Part shown: positions 46,421 through 56,802 of the stretch, one piece after another
Layout of the letters: every line of letters begins with the position of its first letter
Position numbering within the stretch: the first letter of the stretch is position 1
Origin: Streptomyces sp. P3
Lineage (GTDB): Bacteria > Actinomycetota > Actinomycetes > Streptomycetales > Streptomycetaceae
Length of the DNA stretch: 64,000 bases
Direction: 5' to 3'
Assembly: GCA_016893485.2 (NCBI GenBank)
Contig: JAFEKX020000001.1
Span: forward strand, 4,774,001-4,838,000
Program-made: the position numbers and the translations under genes
Notes under the pieces: generated by a model
The model's input: the letters and a program-made list of their open reading frames with translations, nothing else
What the model was told of the DNA's origin: nothing
The model's database searches: none

Positions 46421-46906
46421 ATGGCCCAAGCGGCACCCACGCCCGGCGGAATGAGCGGCCCGAACCGCATGACAGGCCCGCGCACCACCGGCCCGCGTGG
46501 CTTCACGAGCAATCTGCCCGACATCTTCGACGCCCGCGTCCACCGCGTCGCGAAGATCGCGATCCCGGTCGTCCTCGGGCTCGTCTACGGCTACTGGGCG
46601 GCGGCCAACCGTCGCAGCGGCGGCCCCATCACCGGCTGGAACATCCTGTTCGGCTTCGTCACGGCACTCGCGTTCATCGTGCTGTGCCTGGCGGTCGCGC
46701 AGTTCGCCCCGCTGCTGAAGCGCGAACTGCACTCGCTGGTCAAGTCCGGCTTCGCGGGTGCCGCGCTCGGCTTCCTGTACAGCCAGACCGGCGAGAGCGT
46801 GCTGCGCTCGGCGGCCATCGGTCTCGCGACCACGGCGGGCATCTTCCTGGTGTTCTTCTACCGCTACTACACGCGCGAGGACGGAGCGGGCAACCGGGTC
46901 CGCTGA
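46421..46906 (+). CDS. Small multi-pass membrane protein, uncharacterised
   Basis: This intact 161-residue protein has a disordered Pro/Gly/Thr-rich N-terminus (about 35 residues), then four hydrophobic helices: IAIPVVLGLVYGYWAAANRR, WNILFGFVTALAFIVLCLAV, LVKSGFAGAALGFLYSQTGE and AIGLATTAGIFLVFFYRYYT. No family is recognised. GAGAGGAG lies 9 nt before the ATG. It is divergent from the reductase gene (100-bp gap) and is followed by a strong terminator. Confidence 0.7.
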   Translation: MAQAAPTPGGMSGPNRMTGPRTTGPRGFTSNLPDIFDARVHRVAKIAIPVVLGLVYGYWAAANRRSGGPITGWNILFGFVTALAFIVLCLAVAQFAPLLKRELHSLVKSGFAGAALGFLYSQTGESVLRSAAIGLATTAGIFLVFFYRYYTREDGAGNRVR

Positions 46907-46925
46907 CCCGCACAGACAGCACCAC

Positions 46926-46960
46926 GTGGCCCCCGGCACCGAGTTGGTGCCGGGGGCCAC
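46926..46960. terminator. Strong intrinsic terminator, bidirectional
   Basis: A perfect 15-bp stem, GTGGCCCCCGGCACC (46926-46940) and GGTGCCGGGGGCCAC (46946-46960), has a 5-nt loop. It lies 20 bp after the stop of the small membrane protein and 65 bp before the convergent SH3 gene stop. It lacks a U-tract. Confidence 0.88.
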
Positions 46961-47024
46961 GCACTGATCACGATCCCTTCGCCACGACCGCCCTAGGGCG
47001 CCCAGCTCCAGATGCCGCCGCCGG

Positions 47025-47555
47025 TCACGAACCGGAGGCGCTCCAGCTCCAGGAGCCCGAGGCGTCCGACCCGGAGGCCGAGGTGCTCCACGAGGACGAG
47101 CTGTTGCCGTTGTTCCAGTCGGAACTGTTGCTGTTCCAACCGGAGTTGCCGCCGCCGTCCTTCCAGCCCGGACACGGGTCCGAACAGGAGGGCACGCCCT
47201 GGCCGCCGGTGTCGACGAACGCGGCGCTGGCCCAGGCCTGGGCGCCGACGAGCCAGTACCAGTCGGGGTTGCCGTTCACGCTCTGGCCCCTGACCACGCA
47301 TTGGACGCGGTCCTGGCTGCCGGGTGAGAGCGAGTCGACGACGGGTGAGTGGGTGGTGGGCGATTCCCGCACGTTCAGGTCCGTGCGGGAGACGATGGTG
47401 CCCCAGATCGGACTGCCGCCACCGCCACCACCGCCATGTCCTTCGGCGTACGTGGTCGGTGCTGCCGACGCCGTGGTGCCCGCCGCCGCGACGGCGAGGG
47501 TGCCACCGGTGAGCAGGGCCGCGGCCAGAGTCCGCAGGGCCGGAGTGGTGCGCAT
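47025..47555 (-). CDS. Secreted SH3 domain-containing protein
   Basis: This 176-residue protein has a signal peptide (LRTLAAALLTGGTLAVAAAG, cleavage near ASA), a Gly-rich stretch, and a bacterial SH3 domain at about residues 50-120 (SRTDLNVRESPTTHSPVVDS, then DWYWLVGAQAWASAAFVD). The low-complexity C-terminus is made of Asn/Ser/Trp repeats (NSNSSDWNNGNSSSSWSTSA). Two Cys (VQCVVRG, SCSDPCPG) may form disulfides. SH3b domains usually bind cell-wall peptides. AGAAGGAGG precedes ATG 47555. The protein may tether to peptidoglycan through the SH3 domain. Confidence 0.87.
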   Translation of the reverse strand: MRTTPALRTLAAALLTGGTLAVAAAGTTASAAPTTYAEGHGGGGGGGSPIWGTIVSRTDLNVRESPTTHSPVVDSLSPGSQDRVQCVVRGQSVNGNPDWYWLVGAQAWASAAFVDTGGQGVPSCSDPCPGWKDGGGNSGWNSNSSDWNNGNSSSSWSTSASGSDASGSWSWSASGS

Positions 47556-47749
47556 GTTCGGCCTCCTTCTCCCCAGCTCCAGGAAACACCCGTTCGGGTG
47601 ATGCCTCCACCGGAGAGCGGACCGCCCAGTTCCGCCAAGGGTTCCGGGGGCGCGACCCGGCCCACCCATTCGGTTCGACATTTAACCCATACGCAGTCAA
47701 AAACAGCCGACCCGCTCGCGTACGGCGCCTCCCGGGCCTGTCCTGGGAG

Positions 47750-48794
47750 GTGCCCCCACGTCTCCGGAGCGCCCTGTCGGCCGTCCTCGTCGCCCTCTCC
47801 TGCCTCCTCACGCCCTTCGGCGCGCTGGCGGCCTGGGCGGCGTACGGCCTGACGGACTCCGGCCGCTACGTCACGACGATGGCGCCGCTCGCCGCCGACC
47901 CCGCCGTACGGGACGTGATCGCGGACACCGTCGGCACGGGCATCCTGCGCGAGGTGCGGGTGGGCCGCGCCCGGATCGGCGGGACCAGGGTCGACGGGGT
48001 CCGGATGAGCGCGACCCAGGGCGTGATGGCGCCCTTCGTCCACGACGCCATGCACTCCTTCACCAAGACCCGGGCCTTCCGCGTGGCCTGGGACGAGGGC
48101 AACCGCGTCACCCACGACGCCGTTCTGCGCGCCCTGGAGGACGAGGGGGCGATCCGGCACGGTCACCGTCGACCTGGCCCCCGTCACCGCCAGCGTCAAG
48201 CACCAACTCGCCTACGAGAACCTGCCGTTGGCGAACAACATCCCCGTCCGGCACACCGAGGTCGCGGTCCTGCCCGCCGGTGAACTGGGCCCACTCCGGA
48301 GGGAGTTCCACGTGCTCCAGGTCGCCGGTTTCTGGCTTCCCGTCGCCGCCGCCGTCTTCGCCGTCACCGGCATCGCCGTCGCCGTGCGCCGCCGTCGCGC
48401 GATCACCGCGACCGCGCTCGGCACGGCCCTCGGCGGCGCCCTGCTCGGCCTCGCACTCGTCATCGGCCGCCACTTCACCGTCGCCGACCTGCCGGCGGAG
48501 GTCACCGAGGCGGCAGGCGGCGCGATCTACGACGCCCTGACCGCGACCCTGCGCACAGTCGCCTGGCTCCTCCTGGGCGTAGGCCTCACGGTCGCCGGAG
48601 TCGCCTGGCTCACCCGCTACGCCCACCAGGCACGGGAGTTCGTCCTCCTACACCTCACCCGAGACCGGCAAGCGCCCGCGGCCCCGGCCCAGACCACGCA
48701 CAACAGCCAACCCGAGCCGAAGTCTGACCCCGCTCACGACTCACCCAACCCGCCCACCAGGCACCGGAGTTCCTTCTCCCCCGCCTCGTGCTAG
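47750..48794 (+). CDS. Membrane protein, paralogue of the 10.7-12.0 kb protein (frameshifted)
   Basis: This protein of about 348 residues has the same plan as the protein at 10701-12020. A first membrane helix (LSAVLVALSCLLTPFGALAA) precedes YVTTMAPLAADPAVRDVIAD, an extracytoplasmic helical region, and C-terminal helices (FHVLQVAGFWLPVAAAVFAV, then TALGTALGGALLGLALVIGR). A base is lost near 48155. GTG 47750 is the first usable start, although GGGAG abuts it directly. It lacks the last membrane helices of the paralogue and ends in a Pro/Ser-rich tail overlapping the MocR gene end by about 50 bp. The function is unknown. Confidence 0.68.
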
Positions 48795-50102
48795 AGCGGC
48801 CAGCGTCCGTAGTGCTCGGCGCAGGGCGGGCTCGGCAGCTGAGGCGAGGCCGAGTCTGATCGCGTTCGGGGTTCGTTTCGGGTCGGCGCCGAACGCGGTT
48901 CCCAGGGTGACCGCGATGCCGTGGTCCGCGGCGGCGGCCGTGAACGTGTCGGCCCGCCATGGCGCGGGAAGCTCCCACCACGCGTAATAGGTGAGCGGAT
49001 CGGCCCGTACGGCGAACCCCGCCAACTCCTCGGCGACCAGCCGCTGTCGGGCCCCCGCATCGGCCCGCTTGGCCTCGACCAGCCGCGCCACGGTCCCGTC
49101 CGTCATCCACCGCACCCCGGCCTCCAGCGCGAACCGCCCCGCACTCCACCCACCCGACCGGATCGCGCCGGCCACCTCGTCCGCCCGCCCTTCCGGTGCG
49201 ACGACGAAGCCGACGGTGAGCCCCGGCGCGACCCGCTTCGACAGCCCGTCCACGACATGCACGAGGTCGGGCGCGTGGGCGGCGAGCGGAGCGGGGGAGT
49301 CGGGATGGAGGAAGGACCAGATGCGGTCCTCGACGACGGGCAGCCCCAACTCCCGCACGACGTCGCCGATTTCCCGCTTCCGCGCCTCACCGGTCGTCAC
49401 CGAGGTCGGGTTGTGGAGCGTCGGCTGGAGGTAGAGCGCGGAGAGGGGCCCGGCCCGATGCGCGGCACGGACCGACTCGGGCGCAGCCCGCCCCCGTCCG
49501 CCTCCAGCGCGACCAGCGTGACCCCGAGCCGCCCCGCGATCTCCTGACCAGCGGATACGTCAACGGCTCCACCCCGACCCGGCCGCCCGGCCGGACGAGG
49601 GAGGCGAGGGTGGCGGCGATGGCCTGACGGGCGTTGCCGGTGAAGAGGATCCGGCCGGGGGCCGGGCGCCAGGCAGGGGTCGCCAGCAGGTCGGCCACCG
49701 CCTCACGGGCCGCCGCCGTACCGGTCGCCGGGGCCGGACGCAGCGCCTCGGTGAGGACATCCGGGCGGAGAAGCGGCGCGAGGGCGGGCGCCAACAGCTC
49801 CGACTGGCCCGGCGCGGAAGGGTAGTTGAGCTCCAGATTCACCGGCGCCGCCGTCGACGGCTCGATGAGCGCCCGCCCGTACGGCCCCGCCGACGCCGCC
49901 GTCCGGACGAACGTGCCGCGCCCGACCTCCCCACCACCAGCCCCCGGCGCACGAGTTCGGCGTACACCCGCCCCGCCGTGGACCCGGCGATCCCGCGCCG
50001 CCGGGCGAACACCCTTTGCGGGGGCAGCTGTTGACCAGGGCGGAGACGGCCGGAGGCGATGTCGGCGGTGATGCGGTCGGCGATGCGCCGGTAGTCGTCC
50101 AC
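48741..50102 (-). CDS. MocR/PdxR-type GntR regulator with aminotransferase domain (frameshifted)
   Basis: This regulator has about 455 residues. The N-terminal GntR winged helix (RRIADRITADIASGRLRPGQ, then AGRVYAELVRRGLVVG) changes frame near 49925 into VGRGTFVRTAASAG. The class I aminotransferase-like domain follows (NLELNYPSAPGQSELL, RILFTGNARQAIAATLASLV). Further breaks lie near 49555, 49500 and 49470. After them VVEDRIWSFLHP and VHVVDGLSKRVAPGLTVGFV (with the PLP lysine) run to the stop. Such proteins use PLP as ligand and often control vitamin B6 or amino acid genes. GTG 50102 follows GGGGA. It is divergent from the alpha/beta hydrolase, a likely target. Confidence 0.83.
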
Positions 50103-50190
50103 TGGTCCCCGTTCGGTGATCCCGGCCCGATTGCACCGAGGGCAAAGATTTTATTGCACCGAGGAGTTGAGCGGACCTAGGGTCGGTCAC

Positions 50191-50938
50191 ATGCCACCCC
50201 ATACTTCCCGTTACCTCCCTCTTGTCCTCCTTCATGGCCACCCCTTCGACCACACCATGTGGACCCCGCAGATCGAGGCGTTCTCCCCACCCGCCGGATC
50301 GTCGCCCCGGACCTGCGCGGCTACGGCCGTACACCCGCGGCCCCCGCCGTCACCCGGTTCTCCGACTTCGCGGCCGCCATCGAGGCCCTGCTCGACGAGC
50401 TGGAGGTCGAGACGTTCGTGCTGGCCGGGCTGTCGATGGGCGGGCAGATCGCGATGGACTGCTACGGCCGGTTCGGCGAGCGCGTCCGGGGTCTCGTCCT
50501 CGCCGACACCTTCCCGGCGGCGGACACCCCGGAGGCCGCCCGCACCCGCAACGAGACCGCCGACCGGCTCCTCCGCGAGGGCATGCGCGGGTACGCCGAC
50601 GAGGTGCTGGAGCGGATGGTGGCGCCCTACGCCGACCCACAGGTCAAGGCGCACGTCCACCGCATGATGACGGACACCGACCCCGGTTCCGCTGCCGCCG
50701 CCCTGCGCCCGCGCCCAACGCCCCGACCGCACCGACCTGTTGACGAAGGTGACCGTCCCGGCCCTGGTCGTCGTGGGCGCCGACGACACCTACACCCCGG
50801 TCGCCGACGCGGAGGCGATGCACGCGGCACTTCCCGACTCCACGCTCCGGGTGATCGAGGGCGCGGCGCATCTGCCGAATCTCGAACGCCCCGAGGAGTT
50901 CAACGGGATGCTGGGAGTTCCTGGTGCGCGTGGGATAA
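50191..50938 (+). CDS. Alpha/beta hydrolase (frameshifted)
   Basis: This hydrolase has about 250 residues. The oxyanion-hole region LVLLHGHPFDHTMWTPQIEA is followed by a break near 50290, then RRIVAPDLRGYGRTPA. The nucleophile elbow Ser is in LAGLSMGGQIAMDCYG. After a break near 50705 come VTVPALVVVGADDTYTPVAD (acid Asp) and IEGAAHLPNLERPEEFN (catalytic His). An extra G near 50921 hides the true end (EFLVRVG, TAA at 50936-50938). It is probably an esterase or lactonase of the AB-hydrolase-1 family. The start ATG 50191 is divergent from the MocR regulator across 88 bp. Confidence 0.86.
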
Positions 50939-51013
50939 CCCCGGAATCCGTGGATGATCTCGGAACGCGTGGGATGATTCGGACACCTGCTCCCAAGACC
51001 GGAAGGTCATCAC

Positions 51014-52011
51014 TTGGGCACCGCGACGACCGAGTGGCTCGCCTCCGACTTCGTGCCCGAACGCCACCGAGCGCGCCGCTTCTGGCGCTGGTGTGCCGGG
51101 CTGCTGTTCACGGGCGTGAGCGTGGTCGTCGGCTGCCGCGCGGCGGACACCGACGGCATCACCCCGGTCCCCCAACTCCTCGCGTTCCTGCCCTGGTTGC
51201 TGGTCCCGACCGGCTTCGGACTGCTCCTCGCCCTGTTCTCCCGCTGGCGCCTCGGTCTGGTGTGGGGGTCGCGCTGCTGGGACTGCTGGCGTGGTTCATC
51301 GAGCCGTACGGGAAGAGCAGTGACCCGAGCGGGCCCGCGATCGCGGAGTTCCGGGTGCTGACGTCGAACGTCGAGTTCGGGCAGGGGACCGGATCGCTGG
51401 TGCCGGTGATCCGACGGGAGCGGCCCGACGTGGTGTTCGTGGAGGAGTGCGAGTACACCTGCCAGGCCACCCTGCGGCGGGACTTCGGCACCGGGTACCC
51501 CTACCGGCAGGCGGTCGCGGCGGCCGGTTCGCACGGGTCGATCATCCTCAGCCGCTTCCCGCTCAAGGGCACGAAGGGCGTCACCGGCACGATGGGCATG
51601 CCCGGCGCCGTCGCGGACGTGAGCGGCCACCCCGTACGGCTCCAACTCGCCCACCCCATGCCGCCGTTGCCCCGCCAGGTCGCCCTGTGGCACCGCGAAC
51701 TGGGCAGGCTCCGCGCCTTCGCCGCCGCCGACCCCACCACCCCCACCGTCCTCGCCGGTGACTTCAACTCCTCCCAGGACCACGCGGCCTTCCGCCGCAT
51801 CCTGGACACCGGTCTGCGCGACGGCGCCCGCATGGCCGGCCACCACCGCACCCCGAGCTGGCCCGAGCGCTGGGCCCCCACCTTCGGCACCCAGATCGAC
51901 CACGTCCTGCTGTCCCCGGACTTCTCCACGAACAGCGCCCGCTTCCTCGACCTCGCCCACACCGACCACCGCGCGCTGCTGGTCGACATCACACTTCACC
52001 AGCACGAATAA
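51014..52011 (+). CDS. Endonuclease/exonuclease/phosphatase family membrane protein (frameshifted)
   Basis: This protein of about 332 residues has three N-terminal helices (FWRWCAGLLFTGVSVVV, LLAFLPWLLVPTGFGLLLAL, and after a lost G near 51265, ALLGLLAWFIEPYG). An extracytoplasmic EEP domain follows: VLTSNVEFGQG, DVVFVEECE, GSIILSRFPL, VLAGDFNSSQDHAAF, and the final DH pairs in TQIDHVLLSPDF and DLAHTDHRALLVD. It probably cleaves phosphodiester bonds at the cell surface. The only plausible start is TTG 51014 with GGAAGG 7 nt upstream, a rare start codon. It lies 75 bp after the hydrolase. Confidence 0.83.
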
Positions 52012-52037
52012 GCGGAAAGGCCGCCCATAATGGGCGC

Positions 52038-54015
52038 ATGTCCCGCGAGTTCCCCATCGGCCTCACACCCCCGACTGGCTGGTGAGGAACCTCCAACCCC
52101 AGCAGGCCCCCTCAACCGGCCGGCCGTCGCCCGCGCCGCCGTCGCGATGGCCCTGCCCCTCGCCATCGGCCTGGCCGTCGGACAGCCCGCCTACGGCGCC
52201 CTCGCCTCCATGGGCGCCCTCTCCGGCGTCATCGGCGACACCGCCGACGCGTACCGCATGCGCATCCTCAACATCGCGATCCCCAGCTCTTCGGCGCGGT
52301 CGGCGTCACCCTCGGCTCGGCCGCGTACGGTCACGGCTGGTGGGCGGTCGCCGCGCTCACCGGCATCGCGCTGGTCTCCGGGATGATCTCGACGATCGGC
52401 GCGGTGGCCTCCGTATCCGGCCTGCTGCTGCTCCTCAACTCGGTGATCGGCGCGGGTCTGCCGCTCCCCGGCGCCTGGTGGGTGGCCCCCGTCCTGATGT
52501 CCGGCGGCGGCCTCCTCGTCCTCCTCCTCGCCTTGTTGGCCTGGCCCTTGCGCTCCGGAATCCCGGAACGGGCGGCGGTCGCGAACACCTACCGCACCGT
52601 CGCCGACCTCCTCGCGACCTGCGGCGACGAACCCACCGCCGGCTACGACGCGGCCCGCCAGGCCGTCACCCAGTCCCTGAACCAGTCCTACGACCTCGTC
52701 CTCGCCCGGCGCGCCCGCCACCACGGCAGCAGCCCCGAACTCACCCGCCTGCTGGCCCAGTTGAACGCCATCACCCCGGTGGTGGAGGCGGCCCCCGCGG
52801 TCCACCAGTCCGGCGAGCCCCTCCCCCGCAGATCCGCGACACGGTCCGCCACCTCGCCCACGCCGTGGAGACCGGCTACACCGGCCCGATAGGCCTCGAC
52901 CTCCCCGCCCCCACCGGCGAGACGACCCGCGCGGTCGACCACGCCCTGCGCCACGCGGCCGAGGTGGTGACAGCCCCGGACGTGGACCCGAGAGGCATCG
53001 ACGACCGCCTCGGCCGCCCGGCCGCCCTGCGCATCCGCGCCACCCGAGCCGCGCGCAACGTCCTTCTCTCCTCCGGCTCCTGGCGCTACGGCCTCCGCCT
53101 CGCCGTCTGCATCGGCCTCGCCCAGATCCTCGTCTCGACGGTCCCCGTGGCCCGCTCGTACTGGGTCGCCCTGACCATCACCTTCGTCATGAAGCCCGAC
53201 TTCGGCTCGGTCTTCTCCCGGGCCCTGCTGCGCGCGCTGGGCACGGTGGTGGGCCTCGTCATCGCCGCGGCGGTCCTGTCGGCGGTCCCGCGCGGCTGGT
53301 GGGACGTCCTGGTCCTGCTCCTCCTGGCCCCGCTGATCCCCGCCCTGACCCCCGGGGCTACGGCTACCAGACGGCCGCGATCACCCCGGTGATCCTCCTC
53401 CTCTCCGACGTCCTCAACCACCAGGGCACCGCCCTCCTCCTCCCCCGCCTGGTCGACTCCCTGATCGGCTGCGGAATCGCCCTGGTCGCGGGCTATCTCC
53501 TCTGGCCGGAGAGCTGGCACACACGGGTGGGGGACCGGCTGGCGGAGGCGGTGGCGGACACGGCGAGGTATGTGGAGTCGGCGTTCGGCACGGCGGGAGG
53601 TCTGGTGGCGGAGGGTGTCGTCGCGGCGGTGGAGGTCGATCCGGCGGCCCGCGCGCGGATGCGGCGCCGCCTCTACCGCGACCTCTCCGTCATCCGTACG
53701 GAGTTCCAGCGCGCCTTGACCGAACCCCCGCCCACCGGCCGCCTCGCCGCGGGCTGGCTGCCGCTGGTCGTCGCCGTGGAGCGGATCGTCGACGCGACGA
53801 CGGCGGCGCGGGTACGGGTGAAACACGGCGCACCCGAGCCGTCACCGGCCGAGGTGACCCAAGTGGCCCGCCAGCTGCGGGAGTTGGCGGAGGGCGTACG
53901 GGAGTCGGAGGTCCTGGTGGAGGTCCGCACGGAGCTGACGGGCCCGGCGGAGAGTGTGCTGGAGCCGCTGCGACAGGAGGTCGCGGCGGCACGGGCGATC
54001 GCTTCGCCGCACTGA
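52038..54015 (+). CDS. FUSC family membrane protein (frameshifted)
   Basis: This fusaric-acid-resistance-like (FUSC/YccS) protein has about 660 residues and two six-helix membrane halves. N-terminal: ARAAVAMALPLAIGLAVGQP, ALASMGALSGVIGDTADAYR. C-terminal: WRYGLRLAVCIGLAQILVST, SYWVALTITFVMKPDFGSVF, RALLRALGTVVGLVIAAAVL and YGYQTAAITPVILLLSDVLN. A helical cytosolic region between the halves carries RQAVTQSLNQSYDLVLARR. Breaks are seen near 52072, 52106, 52290, 52830 and 53360. Such proteins are thought to export aromatic acids or other small toxic compounds. ATG 52038 has no strong ribosome site. It follows the EEP gene by 26 bp and may be cotranscribed. Confidence 0.85.
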
Positions 54016-54017
54016 GG

Positions 54018-54572
54018 TCAGGGGAGCTGAGTGTCGGCCAACTCGGTCTGTGAAAGGTCGAGTTCGGGCAGGTCGAAGAAGTCCGAGATCGCCCGCACCA
54101 GGCGTTCCTCCCTGCCGTCCAGGTCGAACTCCGCTTCCGGCCCGATCAACCGGGCCGCCGTGAGAGCGGGCGCCAGCAGCTCGGGCTCGGTACCGACGCC
54201 GCAATGGTGGGTCTCGAAGTCGACCCCGTTGACGAGGCGTCCGTCGCGGTAGTACTCGAACTCGGGCCCGTGCCCCTTGGCGACACGGCTCCGTGACGAA
54301 GACGGCCAGTTCTCCGCCGCTGGCCCGGGACACCCGCTGATAGTCGGGACGGTCGTAGTCCTCGTCGTTCCAGCCGAGCATGTCGTGCATGACCACCCCC
54401 ACGCGGTGCCCTTAGCGTAGGCGAGAGGGAAGCGTCGTTCGGCCAGGAGCGCGCGGGTCAGCGCGTCCAGGGGAGTCCCCTGAAGAAGACGACGTTGATC
54501 TCCTCGTGGCCTTCGAGCGGGCGGTGTATCCAGTGCCGCTTGTAGGGGCGAGTGCCTTCCGGTGTACGGCAT
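54018..54572 (-). CDS. Uncharacterised streptomycete protein (frameshifted)
   Basis: This acidic protein of about 184 residues is reconstructed from four segments: RHWIHRPLEGHEEINVVFFR, then TRALLAERRFPLAYAKGTAW, VMHDMLGWNDEDYDRPDYQR, and EFEYYRDGRLVNGVDFETHH. The C-terminus is DGREERLVRAISDFFDLPEL and beyond. Breaks lie near 54530, 54480, 54408 and 54290. The pattern (surface for partner binding, no catalytic residues) is like the DUF6461 group, but I am not confident. It converges with the FUSC gene. The ATG at 54572 is tentative. Confidence 0.5.
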   Translation of the reverse strand: MPYTGRHSPLQAALDTPPARRPRGDQRRLLQGTPLDALTRALLAERRFPLAYAKGTAWGWSCTTCSAGTTRTTTVPTISGCPGPAAENWPSSSRSRVAKGHGPEFEYYRDGRLVNGVDFETHHCGVGTEPELLAPALTAARLIGPEAEFDLDGREERLVRAISDFFDLPELDLSQTELADTQLP

Positions 54573-54797
54573 GGAAGGCACCGTAGAGGCCGCCACTGAC
54601 ACCCTGTGGGACAGCCGGCCGCGGCGGTGAACACGCCGGTGAACGGGTGAGCGAAGTGGCCGTTGAAACAGGGGGTGTTGACGGGGGCGTCGCACGCGCC
54701 CCGACCCTGCCTAAGATCGCCGTCTGAGGCCGCTAACCTTACGTGTCCGTCCTGGCCAGGGATTGACGGGCTTCAACTCACGCGAAGGGTTGCGCAC
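54573..54797. promoter_or_regulatory. Promoter region of the VWA protein
   Basis: This 225-bp divergent gap lies between the uncharacterised minus-strand gene and the VWA gene. It contains a GAAGGGTTGCGCAC ribosome site before ATG 54798. No gene or clear operator is seen. Confidence 0.35.
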
Positions 54798-56629
54798 ATG
54801 GGCATTCTCACTCTCCTGCGGAACGCATTCGGCAGGTCACGCAAGGAGCGTGCCGCCGAAGCAGAGGGTGCGGAACGCACTCCTTCGCACGAGCCACCGA
54901 CCACCACGGAACCGGACGCCAAGGTCCCGTCCCCGTCCCCCGAACCCGACCTCACGGCGACGCCGACCCCGTCACCTGCGGCAACGGTCCCGGAACCCCG
55001 CCCGTCCTCCGCACTGGAAGACGACGACGAACACGACCTCGTGGCCGCGGCCTTCGACAACGTGACCGTCCCGAAGCCGGCGACGTCCGTCGAGGGGGCG
55101 AAGGGTAGCGGGGGTGGCGACGGGCCGGTGACTGAGGTCGCCGAGCCGGTCGCCGACGCTGCCGAGCGGGAGGCTGAGGTTGCCGAGCCGGTGACTGAGG
55201 CCGAGGTGACGCCGGTTGTTGAGGCGGAGCCGGTTGCCGAGGTTGAGGCGGTTGTGACGGAGCCGGTCGCTGAGCCGGTGGCGGAAGAAGAGACTGGGCC
55301 TGCGGCTGAGGTGACGCCGGAACCGGTTGCCGAGGTCGTGGCCGAGCCGGTCGTTGAGGCCGTGGCGGAGCCGGTGGCTGAGGCCGCGCCGGTTACCGAG
55401 GTCGTGGCGGAGCCGGTTGCCGAGGTGACGCCGGAGGGTGCGGCTGCGCCGGTCGTCGCGACCGTTGCGGAGGCTGAGCCTGCCGCCGAGGTGACGCCCG
55501 AGGTTAAGGCCACGCCGGTCGTCGAGACCGAGCCCGCGGTGGCGCCGGTCGCGGAGACCGTTGCGGAGGCTGAGCCTGCGGCTGAGGTGACGCCCGAGAC
55601 GGAGACCGAGCCCGAGCCCGAGGCGGCGCCGGTCGCGGAAGCGGAGCCGGAGGTCGAGGCGGAGGCAGTCGCGGAGCCGGTCGTCGAGCCGGAGGCGGTT
55701 GCGGAGCCGGCCGTCGAGCCGGAGGCAGTCGCGGAGCCGGCAGTCGAGCCGGTTGTCGAAAGTGAGCCGGAGGCTGTCAGCGTCGAGGCTTCCGAACCCG
55801 TGGCGGAACCCGTGGCGGAACCCGTCGTAGAGCCTGCCGCGGAGTCCGCCCCCGTGCCCGCCCCCGTACTCGCACCCGTGGCGGCAGCCGACGCGGTCGC
55901 GGCCGCCGATGGTGGGTCCGCCCCGCAGGGGCCACCCGCACCCGACGACGAGACCGTCACGGGCGGTGCGGGTGGGGAGACGTTCGAGGCCGATGGCGTA
56001 GCCGAGGACGGGGGCCGGGATTCCGCCGCCGTCGCTCTCGCCAAGGCGAACCTCACCGGTACCCAGGCAAAGCTCTACCTCGTCCTCGACCGCTCCGCGA
56101 GCATGCGCCCGTACTACAAGGACGGTTCCGCCCAGGCCCTCGCCGACCAGACCCTCGCCCTGGCGACCCACCTGGACCCGGACCCCACCCCCAACGTCCA
56201 CGTCATCTTCTTCTCCACCGAAGTCGACGGCACGACAGACCTCACCCCCACCTCCCCCGACAACGCGATCGACAAGGCCCACGCCGGCCTCGGCCGCATG
56301 GGCCGCACCAGCTACCACGCCGCCGTAGAAGCCGTACTCACGCACTACGACCAGAACGCCACCCCCGGCACCCCCGCCCTCGTCGTCTTCCAGACGGACG
56401 GCGCCCCGGACGCGAAGACCCCGGCCACCCTGTCCCTCACGGACGCGGCCAAGTCCCACGCCTCGGTGTTCTTCTCGTTCGTCGCGTTCGGTGACCACGA
56501 CAACAAGGCCTTCGACTACCTCCGCAAGCTGAAGACCGCCAACACGGCCTTCTTCCACGCGGGCCCGACCCCCTGGAGCTCACGGACGCGGAGCTCTACG
56601 ACGGCGTACTGATCGACTGGCGCCCGTAA
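54798..56629 (+). CDS. VWA (TerF-like) domain protein with long repeat region (frameshifted at end)
   Basis: This protein of about 611 residues has a short basic N-terminus (MGILTLLRNAFGRSRKER), then acidic disordered sequence. About 300 residues (roughly 55120-55900) of imperfect repeats follow, built on EPVAE, EVTPE and EAEPAAEVTPE. The C-terminal VWA domain carries MIDAS DRSAS (LYLVLDRSASMRPYYKDG), TSYHAAVEAVLTHYD and VVFQTDGAPDAK, as in tellurite-resistance-associated TerF-like proteins. A base lost near 56572 hides the true end LTDAELYDGVLIDWRP (TAA 56627-56629). It is probably cytosolic and partner-binding through the metal-dependent VWA site. No ter genes are adjacent. Confidence 0.8.
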
Positions 56630-56802
56630 GCACGAGCGGCACCCGCAACCCGTACTACCCCCGCGGTACCCGCAGGCCCCGTGCCGCCCGCTTCTCACCC
56701 CGTAAAACGGGAGGCGGGCGGCACACCCATGTCGGCTACGATTTCAAGGTTCGCAAGCACGACCAGAAGCCACACCGACAGACCGACCTGGGAGCAGCCC
56801 CG

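Noticed and set aside
56630..56802. SAM riboswitch or T-box before the MetRS genes
   Set aside because: The region is short and contains no recognisable conserved core or long multi-stem structure.
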